A DNA stretch of 53,615 nt from an uncultured Gilliamella sp. (GCA_946480175.1 CAMLIK010000008.1:1-53615), one strand, 5' to 3'. Positions 1 to 9,135 are shown, counted from the first letter of the stretch. Numbers and translations: made by a program. Notes: a model not told the origin generated them from the letters alone.

Positions 1-137
1 TTTTTCATGTTTATAACCTTATATCAAATTGCCAATAAATAATTAAGGAGCTATTTGCCCCTCAATTTCAAATCAAATACCCCGTTGCTATTTATGTTTA
101 TTAAGAACCTAGCGAAGGTAAGTTACTCCAATATTGG

Positions 138-164
138 GTTAAAATAGACTCGCGCTATTTTAAC
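138..164 (-). terminator. Possible terminator hairpin after bamC
   Basis: A perfect 10-bp inverted repeat (GTTAAAATAG / CTATTTTAAC, loop ACTCGCG) lies 33 bp past the bamC stop. It is AT-rich and has only a short U-run, so it is a weak candidate. Confidence 0.35.
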
Positions 165-196
165 TCTTTCAGATAAAAGACTATCAGATCGATAAA

Positions 197-940
197 TTAG
201 CGATCATTTCTGATGCTATCTTTAAGATCTTCTTTCAGATCCTTATTTTGATCTGATTCTTCACTATCTTTTTTTTCTTTAACAGGTACAGTTCGAAGTG
301 ATTCAGGGGCGACATCATCCATTAATTGATTGAATAACCCAACCACATAACGCTGAACTTCGATCGGTTGTGACATAAGATCTTCACCACCACGCGTTAA
401 TGAATTTAATACTATGGTGATGGTTTCTGTTTCGCCTAAAATTTGGCGGGTAAATACAAAAGATGCGTCAACAGGTTGCTGTTCATCTTGACGAATAATA
501 ATCGCATCATTGGTTTTAATGGTTTTACTATCGCTTGAACTGACCAGAATATTCTGTTTGTTTAAGGTATTTGGAATATTATTCCAAATACCATAACTAA
601 TAGGCACATTAAAAGTAACAGTACCATGTTCATAAAACACAAAAGAATCTGGGATAGTTGAAATAGTTAATGTTGGTGGACGGACGTCAAGTTGTTTACC
701 AACAGCACCTTCAACATTGTTGTTGTCTACATAAAAATCACTAGATTCGACTGGCACAGAAACACCTTCAGGAATAATTAACGATTTTAAAGCTGGAGAA
801 CTGAGATAATCTTCATTGCCGTCAATTTCTCGTTTATAACGCTGATCATTACTACATCCAACAAGAAACATAGAAGTAATAACCGATAAAACAGCTATTT
901 TCTTTAAAGCATTGCTTTTCAATTCTATTTTATTCAACAT
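197..940 (-). CDS. bamC: Outer membrane assembly lipoprotein BamC, short form without C-terminal domain
   Basis: BamC is an accessory lipoprotein of the BAM complex that inserts beta-barrel proteins into the outer membrane. Residues 1-29 form a lipoprotein signal with lipobox LVGC (Cys about 29). An extended BamD-binding region follows, with the family landmarks IPEGVSVP and VGKQLDVRPP (about residues 57-90). One helix-grip domain runs to about residue 215 (VQRYVVGLFNQL). E. coli BamC is about 344 residues and has a second helix-grip domain; here it is replaced by a charged tail (KEKKDSEESDQ...). The gene sits 34 bp downstream of dapA on the same strand, as in E. coli, so it is probably co-transcribed. 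The lost domain is seen directly; that the protein still works is inference. Confidence 0.88.
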   Translation of the reverse strand: MLNKIELKSNALKKIAVLSVITSMFLVGCSNDQRYKREIDGNEDYLSSPALKSLIIPEGVSVPVESSDFYVDNNNVEGAVGKQLDVRPPTLTISTIPDSFVFYEHGTVTFNVPISYGIWNNIPNTLNKQNILVSSSDSKTIKTNDAIIIRQDEQQPVDASFVFTRQILGETETITIVLNSLTRGGEDLMSQPIEVQRYVVGLFNQLMDDVAPESLRTVPVKEKKDSEESDQNKDLKEDLKDSIRNDR

Positions 941-974
941 AGATTTCTGCTTTTAGAGTGAGGTTATAGTCAAT

Positions 975-1853
975 TTAAATTAATTTAGCATTTTTCAATG
1001 CTTGTTCAACTACGGGAATAGAAGCTTCACCCAATTGGACTAATGGTAAACGGATAGCACCGTTCGCAATTAAGCCTAAACGAGCACTCGCCCATTTAGC
1101 TGGCGTTGGGTTTGGTTCAATAAATAAATGAGTATGGAGCCCCATTAGAGTATCGTTTAACAGGCGCGCCTGTTGGATTTGGTTATTAAATGCTAATTCA
1201 CAAACGGTTGCTACTTGTTTTGCTGCCACGTTAGCCGTAACCGAAATAACGCCATCACCACCTAAAATAATAAAATCTAAAAAAGTTGCATCATCGCCAC
1301 TTAATAACTTAAAGTCGTCACCAACTAATTTTCGTGTTTTATAAACGCGAGATAGGTCACCGGTTGCATCTTTTAATGCAACAATATTTTTAATTTTAGC
1401 TAATCGACCGACCGTTTCAGGTTTAATATCACTACATGTTCGACCTGGGACATTATAAAGAATTTGAGGTAATGGCGAACTTTCTGCAATAGCTTTAAAG
1501 TGTTGGTATAAACCTTCTTGAGTTGGTTTATTGTAGTATGGTGCGACAGTTAAGCAACCAACTACACCAATATCTTCGACTTGACGAGTTAATTCGATCG
1601 CTTCTTTAGTAGCGTTTGAACCTGTGCCGGCAATAATATCAATTCGTCCATCTGCATAATCAATAGTACGTTTGATAACATCAATGTGCTCATTATGATC
1701 AAGCGTTGCTGATTCGCCGGTTGTTCCTACTGATACAATGGCAGACGTGTCATTTGCAATATGATATTCGACCAATTTTTTTAAGCTTACATGGTCCACA
1801 TTTCCTTTCGAATCCATTGGAGTAACAAGTGCGACCAGACTTCCTGTAAACAT
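975..1853 (-). CDS. dapA: 4-hydroxy-tetrahydrodipicolinate synthase
   Basis: Cytoplasmic TIM-barrel lyase that condenses pyruvate with aspartate semialdehyde, the first committed step to diaminopimelate and lysine. From the start used here, numbering matches E. coli DapA: Thr44-Thr45 in GTTGE, Tyr133 and Arg138 in YNVPGRT, and Schiff-base Lys161 in VALKDATG. Length is 292 residues, the family norm. An upstream ATG at 1868 is in frame, but the GAGAGG ribosome site lies inside that extension, just before the ATG at 1853, and E. coli DapA also begins MFTGS. First gene of a dapA-bamC unit. Confidence 0.96.
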   Translation of the reverse strand: MFTGSLVALVTPMDSKGNVDHVSLKKLVEYHIANDTSAIVSVGTTGESATLDHNEHIDVIKRTIDYADGRIDIIAGTGSNATKEAIELTRQVEDIGVVGCLTVAPYYNKPTQEGLYQHFKAIAESSPLPQILYNVPGRTCSDIKPETVGRLAKIKNIVALKDATGDLSRVYKTRKLVGDDFKLLSGDDATFLDFIILGGDGVISVTANVAAKQVATVCELAFNNQIQQARLLNDTLMGLHTHLFIEPNPTPAKWASARLGLIANGAIRLPLVQLGEASIPVVEQALKNAKLI

Positions 1854-1950
1854 AAAGCGACCTCTCATATTATTGGTTATAATAACAACTTAACGATTAA
1901 AAAAAACTGCGAATAAGTATGCGATATTTCTTATTTAAATTCAACTTTTG

Positions 1951-2709
1951 TTATGCAGGATTATCAATATCGACAAAAATAATTTCTAATTCATTGTGTC
2001 TGGCTAACCATTCACCCAACTTTTTAATACCATAACGTTCCGTTGCATGATGACCTGCAGCATAAAAATTAATGCCATATTCTCGTGCAATATGAATTGT
2101 CCTTTCCGATACTTCACCTGTAAAAAACGCATCAACCCCTTGCTGAGCAGCCGATTCAATAAAATCCTGCCCACCGCCACTACACCATGCCACTCGATTA
2201 ATTACCGCTGGTGCATTATTACCACAAAATAAAACTGAACTGCGACCATCATGAAGTTTTTGTTCAAGTTGTTGTTTAAATTCAAGCGCAGTTAAAGGAC
2301 TATTGAGTGTCCCTTTAAAAAGTAAATCGGTAATGTCATCACGCGCATCAACCGTGATATCAAACATGTTCCCAAGTAACACATTATTGCCTAATACTGG
2401 GTGACCATCTAACGGAAGATGGTAACTATATAAATTAATATCATGACTAAGTAAAGTCTTCATCCGGTGATATTTGATACCCGTGATCGTTTCAGGTTCA
2501 TTCTTCCAAAAATAGCCATGATGAACCAACACAGCATCGGCATTAAGCTCAACAGCTTTATCTAACAACAATTGACAAGCCGTTACCCCAGTAACAATTT
2601 TCTTAATTTCTGGTCGACCTTGGACTTGTAAACCATTAGGCGCATAGTCACGATATCGCGACACTTGTAATTCATTATTGATGATATGTTGAAGTTCTAA
2701 TTGATGCAT
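1951..2709 (-). CDS. ybgI: Nif3-like dinuclear metal center protein (YbgI family)
   Basis: Member of the Nif3/YbgI (DUF34) family, annotated as GTP cyclohydrolase 1 type 2 homologue; its true cellular role is unsettled. It aligns along its length with E. coli YbgI: YAPNGLQVQGR near the N terminus, HHGYFW, the HLPLD.HP metal-site segment and the C-terminal AGHHATERYGI motif. The conserved His and Glu residues are those that hold the two metals. Length 252 versus 247 in E. coli. The next gene upstream on this strand is the small HTH protein, only 8 bp away, but I see no functional link. Confidence 0.9.
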   Translation of the reverse strand: MHQLELQHIINNELQVSRYRDYAPNGLQVQGRPEIKKIVTGVTACQLLLDKAVELNADAVLVHHGYFWKNEPETITGIKYHRMKTLLSHDINLYSYHLPLDGHPVLGNNVLLGNMFDITVDARDDITDLLFKGTLNSPLTALEFKQQLEQKLHDGRSSVLFCGNNAPAVINRVAWCSGGGQDFIESAAQQGVDAFFTGEVSERTIHIAREYGINFYAAGHHATERYGIKKLGEWLARHNELEIIFVDIDNPA

Positions 2710-2717
2710 AACAACCT

Positions 2718-2930
2718 CTATGCGAGTTGAGTATCATTTTTATTGATTTCCCAAAGTACTTCAGGATGAGTATCTGCGATTTTAATCAACACTTTTGCTG
2801 GTCCCTGTGGTTCACGCCTTCCCTGTTCCCAACCTTGCAGCGTTTTTTTAGATATACCGAGTAAGTTGGCAAACTCTGATTGGCTCATACCGGTTTTTTG
2901 TCTAGCTTCGGCGGCGGAGGTTAATTTCAC
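2718..2930 (-). CDS. Small XRE-type helix-turn-helix protein, NadS/HigA-antitoxin-like
   Basis: 70 residues from a GTG start. The core MSQSEFANLLGISKKTLQGW followed by EQGRREPQGPAKVL is a classic XRE/Cro helix-turn-helix, closest in my memory to NadS or HigA-type antitoxins that bind their own promoter. Such antitoxins are usually about 95-105 residues with an N-terminal arm; here that arm is missing and no toxin gene is adjacent. It may be a trimmed orphan antitoxin or a small stand-alone regulator. The stop is 8 bp from the ybgI start. Confidence 0.6.
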   Translation of the reverse strand: MKLTSAAEARQKTGMSQSEFANLLGISKKTLQGWEQGRREPQGPAKVLIKIADTHPEVLWEINKNDTQLA

Positions 2931-2936
2931 TCTAGT

Positions 2937-3060
2937 GGTTTTACTATTTTACTTAGTTAACATCTTATCCACTAAAGTACTTAGACGTTTGCCGAGTTTT
3001 TCATCAGTACAAATACCAGCTTCCTGAAATTTTCTATTTTTTACTATAGTTAAATTCCTT
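2937..3060 (-). pseudogene. Possible transposase N-terminal remnant
   Basis: On the minus strand a reading frame of about 36 codons without a start codon ends at a stop about 15 bp upstream of the HTH gene. It contains FQEAGICTDEKLGKRL and then STLVDKML. The D-x-x-L-x-K-R-L pattern resembles the N-terminal DNA-binding segment of Tn5/IS4-type transposases. The similarity is short and from memory, so the assignment is weak. Together with the nested inverted repeat at 3064-3112 it suggests a decayed mobile element here. Confidence 0.22.
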
Positions 3061-3063
3061 CAA

Positions 3064-3112
3064 TATTGAGAAGTATCATCTACCATATTGGGTAAATATG
3101 AGCTTCTCAATA
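3064..3112. repeat. Nested inverted repeat in an intergenic gap
   Basis: Outer arms TATTGAGAAG (3064-3073) and CTTCTCAATA (3103-3112) are perfect complements. Between them lies a second hairpin, CATATT-GGGTA-AATATG. The remainder of the gap to 3288 is AT-rich with no other feature that I can see. It could be a transposon end, a small MITE-like element or a regulatory hairpin. Confidence 0.45.
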
Positions 3113-3288
3113 ATCAAACCATTGTACCTCATTGACATATAACCTCAACTACTATTCCGCGATACGAATAATATATTGTGATTAAACAATATAATGGTTA
3201 ATAAAACATCAAAAATCAACTTACTTACAATTTAAAATTCATTTTAACCTAATTACATGATAAATTGTCGCATCTTTAAACAGTAACA

Positions 3289-4074
3289 TTGATTAAAAAG
3301 AGAATTATTGTGCCTATTTTTGGAATTGGTTTAAGTACGCTTTTTGCGGTATTTTTTGCGATTCATGCGATAAAAAACAATCAGGATCGTTATTGGATAT
3401 ACCTTTTATTTATGTTCCCAATTGTTGGGTGTATTGCTTATTTCGTTGTTTGCTACTTACCCGATATTCGGGCAACCCGCACTGGTTATGAAATTGAATC
3501 ATTGTTACGAAAGGCTATCGATCCACAACGTGAACTACGTGAAGCGCAGAATAATTATGACTTGTCACCAACTGTCGATGCCCAGATTCGTTTAGCGAAA
3601 GCGCTGGTCGACAACAATCGTGCTAATGAGGCCCTAGCCTATTATCAACAAGCTTTATCAGGCATTTATAAAACCGCTCCAGACATCTTGTTACAATATG
3701 CTAATGCGTTATATCAAGATAAACAACTCAACAAAGCCAAAGAAATACTCGACTACCTTCGCCAAACCAACCCTAACTACTATTCGGATGAAGGCCATCT
3801 ACTTTATACTAAAATTCTGGTTTCGCTCAATCAAATTGAGCAAGCCAAAGAGGAGTTTGAAGCACTTATTGATTACTATCCAAGCTTTGAAGCTATCTCT
3901 TACTATTTGCAAACACTGATTGATTGGAATGAGATTAATAAAGCAAATCAAGTTTTACAAATTATCGATCACCGCTTAAAGCATTTACCTAAACATGCTA
4001 AAAAACTTAACAATCAATGGATTAGAGAGATTAATCAATCACGACAAAAATTGAGTTCAATTGACCGTCAATAA
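3289..4074 (+). CDS. Membrane-anchored TPR-repeat protein of unknown function
   Basis: About 255-261 residues. Two hydrophobic segments at about residues 7-25 and 36-56, the second followed by a short positively charged stretch, resemble the N-terminal PLDc_N-type membrane anchor. A helical region follows with several tetratricopeptide-like units (for example AKALVDNNRANEALAYYQQAL and QYANALYQDKQLNKAKEIL), so it is probably a cytoplasmic scaffold tethered to the inner membrane. No ATG is available: TTG at 3289 or GTG at 3310 could start it, and GTG 3310 has the better AAGAG spacing. It stands alone upstream of rnt and I cannot assign a function. Confidence 0.75.
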   Translation: MIKKRIIVPIFGIGLSTLFAVFFAIHAIKNNQDRYWIYLLFMFPIVGCIAYFVVCYLPDIRATRTGYEIESLLRKAIDPQRELREAQNNYDLSPTVDAQIRLAKALVDNNRANEALAYYQQALSGIYKTAPDILLQYANALYQDKQLNKAKEILDYLRQTNPNYYSDEGHLLYTKILVSLNQIEQAKEEFEALIDYYPSFEAISYYLQTLIDWNEINKANQVLQIIDHRLKHLPKHAKKLNNQWIREINQSRQKLSSIDRQ

Positions 4075-4183
4075 TTTATTGATAACGGATTTAATCTATG
4101 TTTAATGTTTTAAATTGATTCTAGTCGAAATAACTAAAAACTGGCATAATATCATTAATTCTCGTAAAAATAAGACAACTATT

Positions 4184-4828
4184 GTGCTAAACGCTAAATT
4201 ATGTGAACGTTTTCGTGGATTTTATCCAGTCGTAATTGATATTGAAACTTCGGGCTTCGATCCCCGCCAAAATGCAATTTTAGAAATTGCCGCCATCACT
4301 TTAAAAATGGATGAAGATGGTTTTTTATCACCGGATCAAACCTTACAATTTAACGTCAATCCTTTTGAAGACGCCATTTTAGAACCAACAGCTTTAGCCT
4401 TTAACGGCATCGATCCTAATAACCCATTACGTGACGCCGTTGATGAAAAAGTCGCATTAGAAACAATATTTAAAGTGGTTAGAACTGGTATTAAGGAAAA
4501 TGAATGTAACCGCGCGGTGATTGTTGCGCATAATGCCCATTTTGATCACCGTTTTTTAATGGCAGCATCAGAGCGAGCGGGGATTAAACGTAACCCTTTT
4601 CACCCTTTTGCCACTTTTGATACCGCTTCACTTTGTGGATTAGTATTTGGTCAAACCGTTCTTGCCAAAGCCTGTGAAGCAGCGCAAATTCCCTTCGATC
4701 ACAAACAAGCTCATAGCGCTTTATATGACACCGAAAAAACCGCAATTCTGTTTTGTGAAATCGTGAATCGTTATAAACGATTAGGAGGTTGGCCATTAGC
4801 GGTTGGTAAGTCGGAAAATGAAGAATAG
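4184..4828 (+). CDS. rnt: Ribonuclease T
   Basis: 3'-5' exoribonuclease of the DEDDh family that trims CCA turnover intermediates of tRNA and matures 5S, 23S and other small RNAs. It aligns closely with E. coli RNase [17 protein letters not shown] carries the DxE pair, HNAHFDH gives the second Asp, and [11 protein letters not shown] gives the catalytic His and last Asp. The end ([10 protein letters not shown]) is also family-typical. An open frame runs further upstream to a TTG at 4115, but homology starts about six residues before the first conserved Cys, so GTG 4184 (214 residues; E. coli 215) is preferred. It converges on grxD over a shared terminator. Confidence 0.95.
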   Translation: MLNAKLCERFRGFYPVVIDIETSGFDPRQNAILEIAAITLKMDEDGFLSPDQTLQFNVNPFEDAILEPTALAFNGIDPNNPLRDAVDEKVALETIFKVVRTGIKENECNRAVIVAHNAHFDHRFLMAASERAGIKRNPFHPFATFDTASLCGLVFGQTVLAKACEAAQIPFDHKQAHSALYDTEKTAILFCEIVNRYKRLGGWPLAVGKSENEE

Positions 4829-4850
4829 TAAAATTCTACATCAAGAAATA

Positions 4851-4878
4851 AAAAAGAGAGTTTTAATGCTCTCTTTTT
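4851..4878. terminator. Bidirectional terminator between rnt and grxD
   Basis: Stem AAAAAGAGAG (4851-4860) pairs perfectly with CTCTCTTTTT (4869-4878) around an 8-nt loop. Both strands end in a U-run, which fits two convergent genes sharing one intrinsic terminator. Confidence 0.85.
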
Positions 4879-4890
4879 TTACATGATTAA

Positions 4891-5229
4891 TTATGATTTA
4901 TGCTTTTCAGCTGTCTCTTTGATTAACGTCTGTAATTCACCAGTTTGGAACATCTCTAGCATAATATCACAACCACCAATCAACTCCCCTTCAACCCAAA
5001 GTTGTGGGAAAGTTGGCCAATTAGCAAATTTTGGCAATTCAGTTCGAATATCTGGATTTTGTAAAATATCAACATACGCAAACGGCACACCACATTGCGA
5101 TAACACCTGCACCGCTTGAGCAGAAAAACCACAACTTGGCAATTTTGGTGACCCTTTCATATACAATAGAATCGGATTTTCGGCAATTTGCCGTTTAATC
5201 TTATCAAGCGTTGTCAATTCAGTTGTCAT
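4891..5229 (-). CDS. grxD: Monothiol glutaredoxin Grx4
   Basis: Cytosolic CGFS-type glutaredoxin that binds and passes on [2Fe-2S] clusters with glutathione and BolA partners. The active-site motif PSCGFS places the single catalytic/cluster Cys at residue 33. WPTFPQLWVEGELIGGCDI holds the TVP-like cis-proline and glutathione-binding segments. Length 112 versus 115 in E. coli, with near-identical central sequence (ENPILLYMKGSPKLPSCGFS). Single gene, convergent with rnt. Confidence 0.97.
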   Translation of the reverse strand: MTTELTTLDKIKRQIAENPILLYMKGSPKLPSCGFSAQAVQVLSQCGVPFAYVDILQNPDIRTELPKFANWPTFPQLWVEGELIGGCDIMLEMFQTGELQTLIKETAEKHKS

Positions 5230-5589
5230 TAAGTTGTTTCCTTAGTATGCGATAAAAAATAATGGCGGGTATTTTAACGTACAATAGTTACAAATTATAT
5301 AGATTTCAACTTTTACTCTAATAGATAATTTAAATGAATTTTCTACTTAGGATTATTTTTTAGTGATAATAACTCAAAATCCCCATTTCTCGATTTTTTG
5401 AAGTTTGAAAAGTTTTTTTAAAATTTCAGAAATTTGATTGGTGTAATACGATTTTCTTCCCTATATAATCAAAACTATTTTTACAATATCCTATCTTAAT
5501 GAAAAAATCGCTTTTTCATTAATTAAAATCATCTATATAGATGTAATAAAAATTAATTAAACATGGACAATAATGGATTAACGAGGTAA

Positions 5590-5960
5590 AAAAATCACGA
5601 ATAAACTATATGGCTTAACTGATATAACTGATTTTAAATTAAAAGGTAGTGCCAGTAAGGTCTGATTAGTCATGGAATGGAAAATAAAATTACTAATACT
5701 ATTCATTGAGCTAAAGGATTTGTAAATTATTTAAAATTACTTTTGAATTCTAAAGAGAAAAATTATAAGGATATAATTCATGCATTGAAATCAGCTTCAA
5801 ATTATATTCAAGAGATTTATAATGCAGCTAAAGATTCTTAAAAAAAACAAATAACAAGCTTTGAGTTAAATAAATCATTTTTTTGAAAAATTAATCAGGC
5901 AGAAAGACAACTATTGCAATTTAGGCAATTTTATAGGATAAAAATAAAAAAGTGAATGAA
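5590..5960 (+). pseudogene. Decayed coding remnant of unknown origin
   Basis: The 820-bp gap between grxD and the tRNA holds no intact gene. Plus-strand frames contain protein-like pieces broken by stops and shifts: GKKITNKLYGLTDITDFKLKG, then in another frame FVNYLKLLLNSKEKNYKDII and SASNYIQEIYNAAKDS, then QITSFELNKSFF. The middle piece has helical, lysine-rich composition like a small regulatory or phage-type protein, but I do not recognise it. The rest of the gap (5230-5590, 5960-6049) is AT-rich and shows nothing else. Confidence 0.28.
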
Positions 5961-6049
5961 TTATCAATAGTTTAATGAATTAAAATGATTTAATGTGATA
6001 ATTAATTAGCGCATAAATTTAAGATGAGTATTAACTATTCTATTCAATT

Positions 6050-6121
6050 TGACCCCAGCAGGAATCGAACCTGCAACTAGCCCTTAGGAGGGGCTCGTTA
6101 TATCCATTTAACTATGAGGTC
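6050..6121 (-). tRNA. tRNA-Arg (anticodon CCT)
   Basis: Read on the minus strand, a complete 72-nt cloverleaf without encoded CCA is visible. The acceptor pairs GACCTCA with TGGGGTC (one G-U) and has an A discriminator. The T arm carries GGTTCGATTCC. The anticodon stem AGCCC/GGGCT closes loop CTCCTAA, with anticodon CCT complementary to 6086-6088, reading AGG. Confidence 0.95.
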
Positions 6122-6240
6122 ATCAACACCATTTATTCTAATAAATTTATCAAGACATTACCATTTAAATAATGAAAAATTTTCTATTTTGAGCAAACAT
6201 GATACAATTTAACTATTCGATAATTATGATTTATAACATT

Positions 6241-6999
6241 ATGAAAAAAAGAATAATAGGTATGATGTTTTCGGTTTTAGCACTGACAAGTTGCGCGACC
6301 TATCAGCCTGAAACCAATAGCTATAGTGACCCACTATCGGGTTTTAATAACGCCATGTTTAATGTTAACTACTATGCACTTGATCCATATATATTGCGCC
6401 CTGCTGCTGTGGTTTGGAAGGATTATGTACCAACACCAATACGGAAAGGAGTCGTTAATTTCTCATCTAACCTTTCTGAACCAGCATCAATGGTCAATAG
6501 CGCTCTGCAAGGCGAAGGACGCGAATCAAGTAAGCATTTAGCTAGATTCTTTATTAATACTGTTTTTGGTGTTTGTGGTATCTTTGATGTTGCTGGTATG
6601 GCAGATCCTCAGTTACAAAAAGGTGCTAAACATGGTTTTGGACAAACATTAGGTCATTATGACGTACCTTATGGTCCTTATGTTGTGTTACCTTTCTATG
6701 GTTCTGCTACTCTTCGTCAAGAAGGTGGTGATCTTGTTGATTCCTTGTATCCACCACTTGTTTGGTTAGATTGGGAATGGGCGTTAGTGCGAGGTGCTGT
6801 TGATGGTGTTGAAGCGCGCGCGATGGCTATTGAGTACGAAGATTTACTTAAAAACAGTGATGACCCTTATAATTTCATGCGTAATGCTTACTTCCAACGT
6901 AATGACTTTAATGCGTCTGGCGGTAAAGTTGATGAGCAAAAAGAGAAACAACGTCAAGAAAGCATTAATGGTATTATTGGCGATATCGACGCCCAATAA
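6241..6999 (+). CDS. mlaA: Intermembrane phospholipid transport lipoprotein MlaA (VacJ)
   Basis: Outer membrane lipoprotein that removes phospholipids from the outer leaflet and passes them to MlaC, maintaining lipid asymmetry. From the ATG at 6241 it begins MKKRIIGMMFSVLALTSCA, a lipoprotein signal with lipobox LTSC (Cys 18). The VacJ family body follows: DPLSGFNNAMFNVN, NLSEPASMVNSALQG, RFFINTVFGVCGIFDVA and GHYDVPYGPYVVLPFYG. Length 252, family-typical. An in-frame ATG 42 bp upstream would put extra residues before the signal peptide and is less likely. Single gene ended by a strong terminator. Confidence 0.94.
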   Translation: MKKRIIGMMFSVLALTSCATYQPETNSYSDPLSGFNNAMFNVNYYALDPYILRPAAVVWKDYVPTPIRKGVVNFSSNLSEPASMVNSALQGEGRESSKHLARFFINTVFGVCGIFDVAGMADPQLQKGAKHGFGQTLGHYDVPYGPYVVLPFYGSATLRQEGGDLVDSLYPPLVWLDWEWALVRGAVDGVEARAMAIEYEDLLKNSDDPYNFMRNAYFQRNDFNASGGKVDEQKEKQRQESINGIIGDIDAQ

Positions 7000-7033
7000 T
7001 TTTTACCAAGCATTTATAGAGAAACACTGAGAG

Positions 7034-7060
7034 AAAAACGCCGAATCGTTCGGCGTTTTT
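7034..7060. terminator. Terminator between mlaA and the DUF4130 gene
   Basis: A perfect 12-bp stem (AAAAACGCCGAA / TTCGGCGTTTTT) with a TCG loop. U-runs on both strands let it serve the two convergent genes. It overlaps the last bases of the minus-strand gene. Confidence 0.9.
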
Positions 7061-7850
7061 AATTCTCTTGCATTTCCGGCAAATGTTGCCAAAATCGTCT
7101 TGGCATATTTTGTCGTTGTAATTTTGGATTGATTCTTTCTTTAATCGTTAACGCATTACAATAACGATACCACATCGTTTGAAAAAGTTTTTCATCGTCA
7201 GTCAGATAATCTTGGTTAATTTTGTTATTGACAATCAGATTATCACTATCGTTTAACGAGATTTGCTCTATTTTTTCTAAATTATAAAAATAACCATACT
7301 GGCGTTTTTCATCATAAATTGCCCATTTTTGGTCAGCATAACGATCTTTAAAAAATCGCGTGGTTAACGGTAAAGCATTATAAATAGGCTCTATAACCGC
7401 AAAATAGATTTTTTCATCAATATCGCTTGCTGGATTTTGAATAGTATTAAATCGTACAAATTGTTGAATATGGTGTTTTTCTTTGTTCACTTTTTTAGCG
7501 ATATCATGAACCGTAAGCACATCTGGATCGCCAAAATCGGTTTCAATTGAACAGTTTGCTTTAAAAACTTTGCAAATATAACGAAAAATGATTAAATCAC
7601 TTTCAGGCAATTGAGATAACCATGTAAACAAAAGTTGATTGAGAGCTATGGGGGATAACTTTTTCTGTAGCGCCGTGTATACCCTTTCATATTTACTGTT
7701 ACGATATTCCACTTGGTGAGATTGCGAAACCAAAAGCGGCACTAATTCATCATCGCTCAACAAACATTCAGGCATTTTTTTAAATTTAAACGCATCAAAA
7801 ACCGCGCATAATAACCCTTCAAAAGTTTTGTCATAACGGAACGCTATCAT
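7059..7850 (-). CDS. DUF4130 / TIGR03915 putative DNA-repair partner protein
   Basis: 263 residues of the DUF4130 (TIGR03915) family, whose members are almost always encoded beside the TIGR03916 radical SAM protein. Recognisable features are the start IAFRYDKTFEGLLCAVFDAF, the central NKEKHHIQQFVRFN segment and DKWAIYD-like residues (here QKWAIYDEKRQYGYFY), and the C-terminal PKLQRQNMPRRFWQHLPE. The biochemical function is not established; a DNA or RNA repair/modification role is proposed from the pairing. It starts 3 bp after the radical SAM gene's stop, so the two are translationally linked and share the upstream LexA-box promoter. Confidence 0.85.
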   Translation of the reverse strand: MIAFRYDKTFEGLLCAVFDAFKFKKMPECLLSDDELVPLLVSQSHQVEYRNSKYERVYTALQKKLSPIALNQLLFTWLSQLPESDLIIFRYICKVFKANCSIETDFGDPDVLTVHDIAKKVNKEKHHIQQFVRFNTIQNPASDIDEKIYFAVIEPIYNALPLTTRFFKDRYADQKWAIYDEKRQYGYFYNLEKIEQISLNDSDNLIVNNKINQDYLTDDEKLFQTMWYRYCNALTIKERINPKLQRQNMPRRFWQHLPEMQEN

Positions 7851-7853
7851 AAC

Positions 7854-9122
7854 TTACCACCCCATCACTAGCTGTTGTGGAATAGGCTCCTTTTTAACTT
7901 CAAGCATTGGCGGATCTTGTAAGCTAAGACGAATATATTCAGCGGATGAATCAAGTAATTTATAGGTTCTCATCTCATGACATACAATAAAAAATTGCGC
8001 GCGTTTTAGTACCACACCAATTCGTTTTAATGCTTCGATATTAAGCTTTCGATGTCGTCTTGCCATCACAATTAATTTTGCTGATTTAACACCAATACCG
8101 GGGACTCGCAGAATCTTTTGATAACTTGCGCGATTAATATCGACCGGAAAAAACTGAGGATTACGAATCGCCCAAGATAATTTAGGGTCAACAGTTAAAT
8201 CAAGATCGGGGTGTTCATCATTAACAATTTCATCGACGCTAAAATCATAAAAACGTAACAACCAATCAGCTTGATATAAACGATTTTCACGCACTCTTGG
8301 TACTTCTTGCAATACGGGTAATCGTTTATCATAGCTATTTACTGGAATAAATCCTGAGTAGTAAACTCGTTTCATACTTGGGCGCTTATAGAGCTTAGCA
8401 GTAAGTTGTAATATTTGATTATCCGTTTCATCCGTCGCGCCAATAATTACCTGCGTGCTTTGTCCTGCTGGCACAAATTTGGGGGTTGATTTGATCTTTT
8501 TACGATCTTCAATATTTTCCAGCAAATTTTGTTGAATATGGCGCATGGGTTGATAGATGGTTTGATGATCTTTATCTGGCGCAAGTAGTTTTAAATTGCG
8601 TTCCGTTGGGATCTCAAGATTGACACTCATTCGATCTACTAGTAATCCTGCTTCACGGATTAACTCATTACTTGCACCAGGGATCGCTTTCATATGGATA
8701 TAACCATTGAAGTGATATTCTTTACGTAGAATTTTAACCACTCGAATCATTTTTTCCATAGTATGATCAGCACTACGCACAATCCCTGAGCTTAAAAAAA
8801 GCCCTTCAATATAATTACGACGATAAAACTCAATTGTTAAATCAGCTAACTCTTTTGGAGTAAATCCAGCTCGAGCAATATCATTGCTTTGGCGATTAAT
8901 ACAGTAAGCACAATCAAACATACAGTAATTGGTCAACATGATTTTTAATAACGAGACACATCGTCCATCGGCAGTAAAGGAATGACAGATACCACAGCGT
9001 GAAGCACTACCAATGCCTTTATTTTTATTACTGCGAGAAGTACCGCTGGATGCACACGAAATATCGTATTTTGCAGACTCAGCTAGTATCTCAAGCTTTG
9101 ATATTATTTTGTCTTGAATCAT
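7854..9122 (-). CDS. Radical SAM protein, putative DNA modification/repair (TIGR03916)
   Basis: 422-residue radical SAM enzyme. Cys67, Cys71 and Cys74 form CxxxCxxC (CMFDCAYC) for the SAM-binding [4Fe-4S] cluster. Three further cysteines just upstream (about 43, 46, 55, in RCGICHSF..GRC) could hold a second metal site. Near the C terminus VPGIGVKSAKLIVMARR is a helix-hairpin-helix, a non-specific DNA-binding motif, which supports a nucleic-acid substrate. The ATG at 9122 is chosen because GGTGAT lies 4-5 nt upstream; a GTG at 9134 would overlap that site. The promoter carries a near-perfect LexA box (9136-9155). The precise reaction is unknown. Confidence 0.9.
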   Translation of the reverse strand: MIQDKIISKLEILAESAKYDISCASSGTSRSNKNKGIGSASRCGICHSFTADGRCVSLLKIMLTNYCMFDCAYCINRQSNDIARAGFTPKELADLTIEFYRRNYIEGLFLSSGIVRSADHTMEKMIRVVKILRKEYHFNGYIHMKAIPGASNELIREAGLLVDRMSVNLEIPTERNLKLLAPDKDHQTIYQPMRHIQQNLLENIEDRKKIKSTPKFVPAGQSTQVIIGATDETDNQILQLTAKLYKRPSMKRVYYSGFIPVNSYDKRLPVLQEVPRVRENRLYQADWLLRFYDFSVDEIVNDEHPDLDLTVDPKLSWAIRNPQFFPVDINRASYQKILRVPGIGVKSAKLIVMARRHRKLNIEALKRIGVVLKRAQFFIVCHEMRTYKLLDSSAEYIRLSLQDPPMLEVKKEPIPQQLVMGW

Positions 9123-9135
9123 AATTATCACCAAT

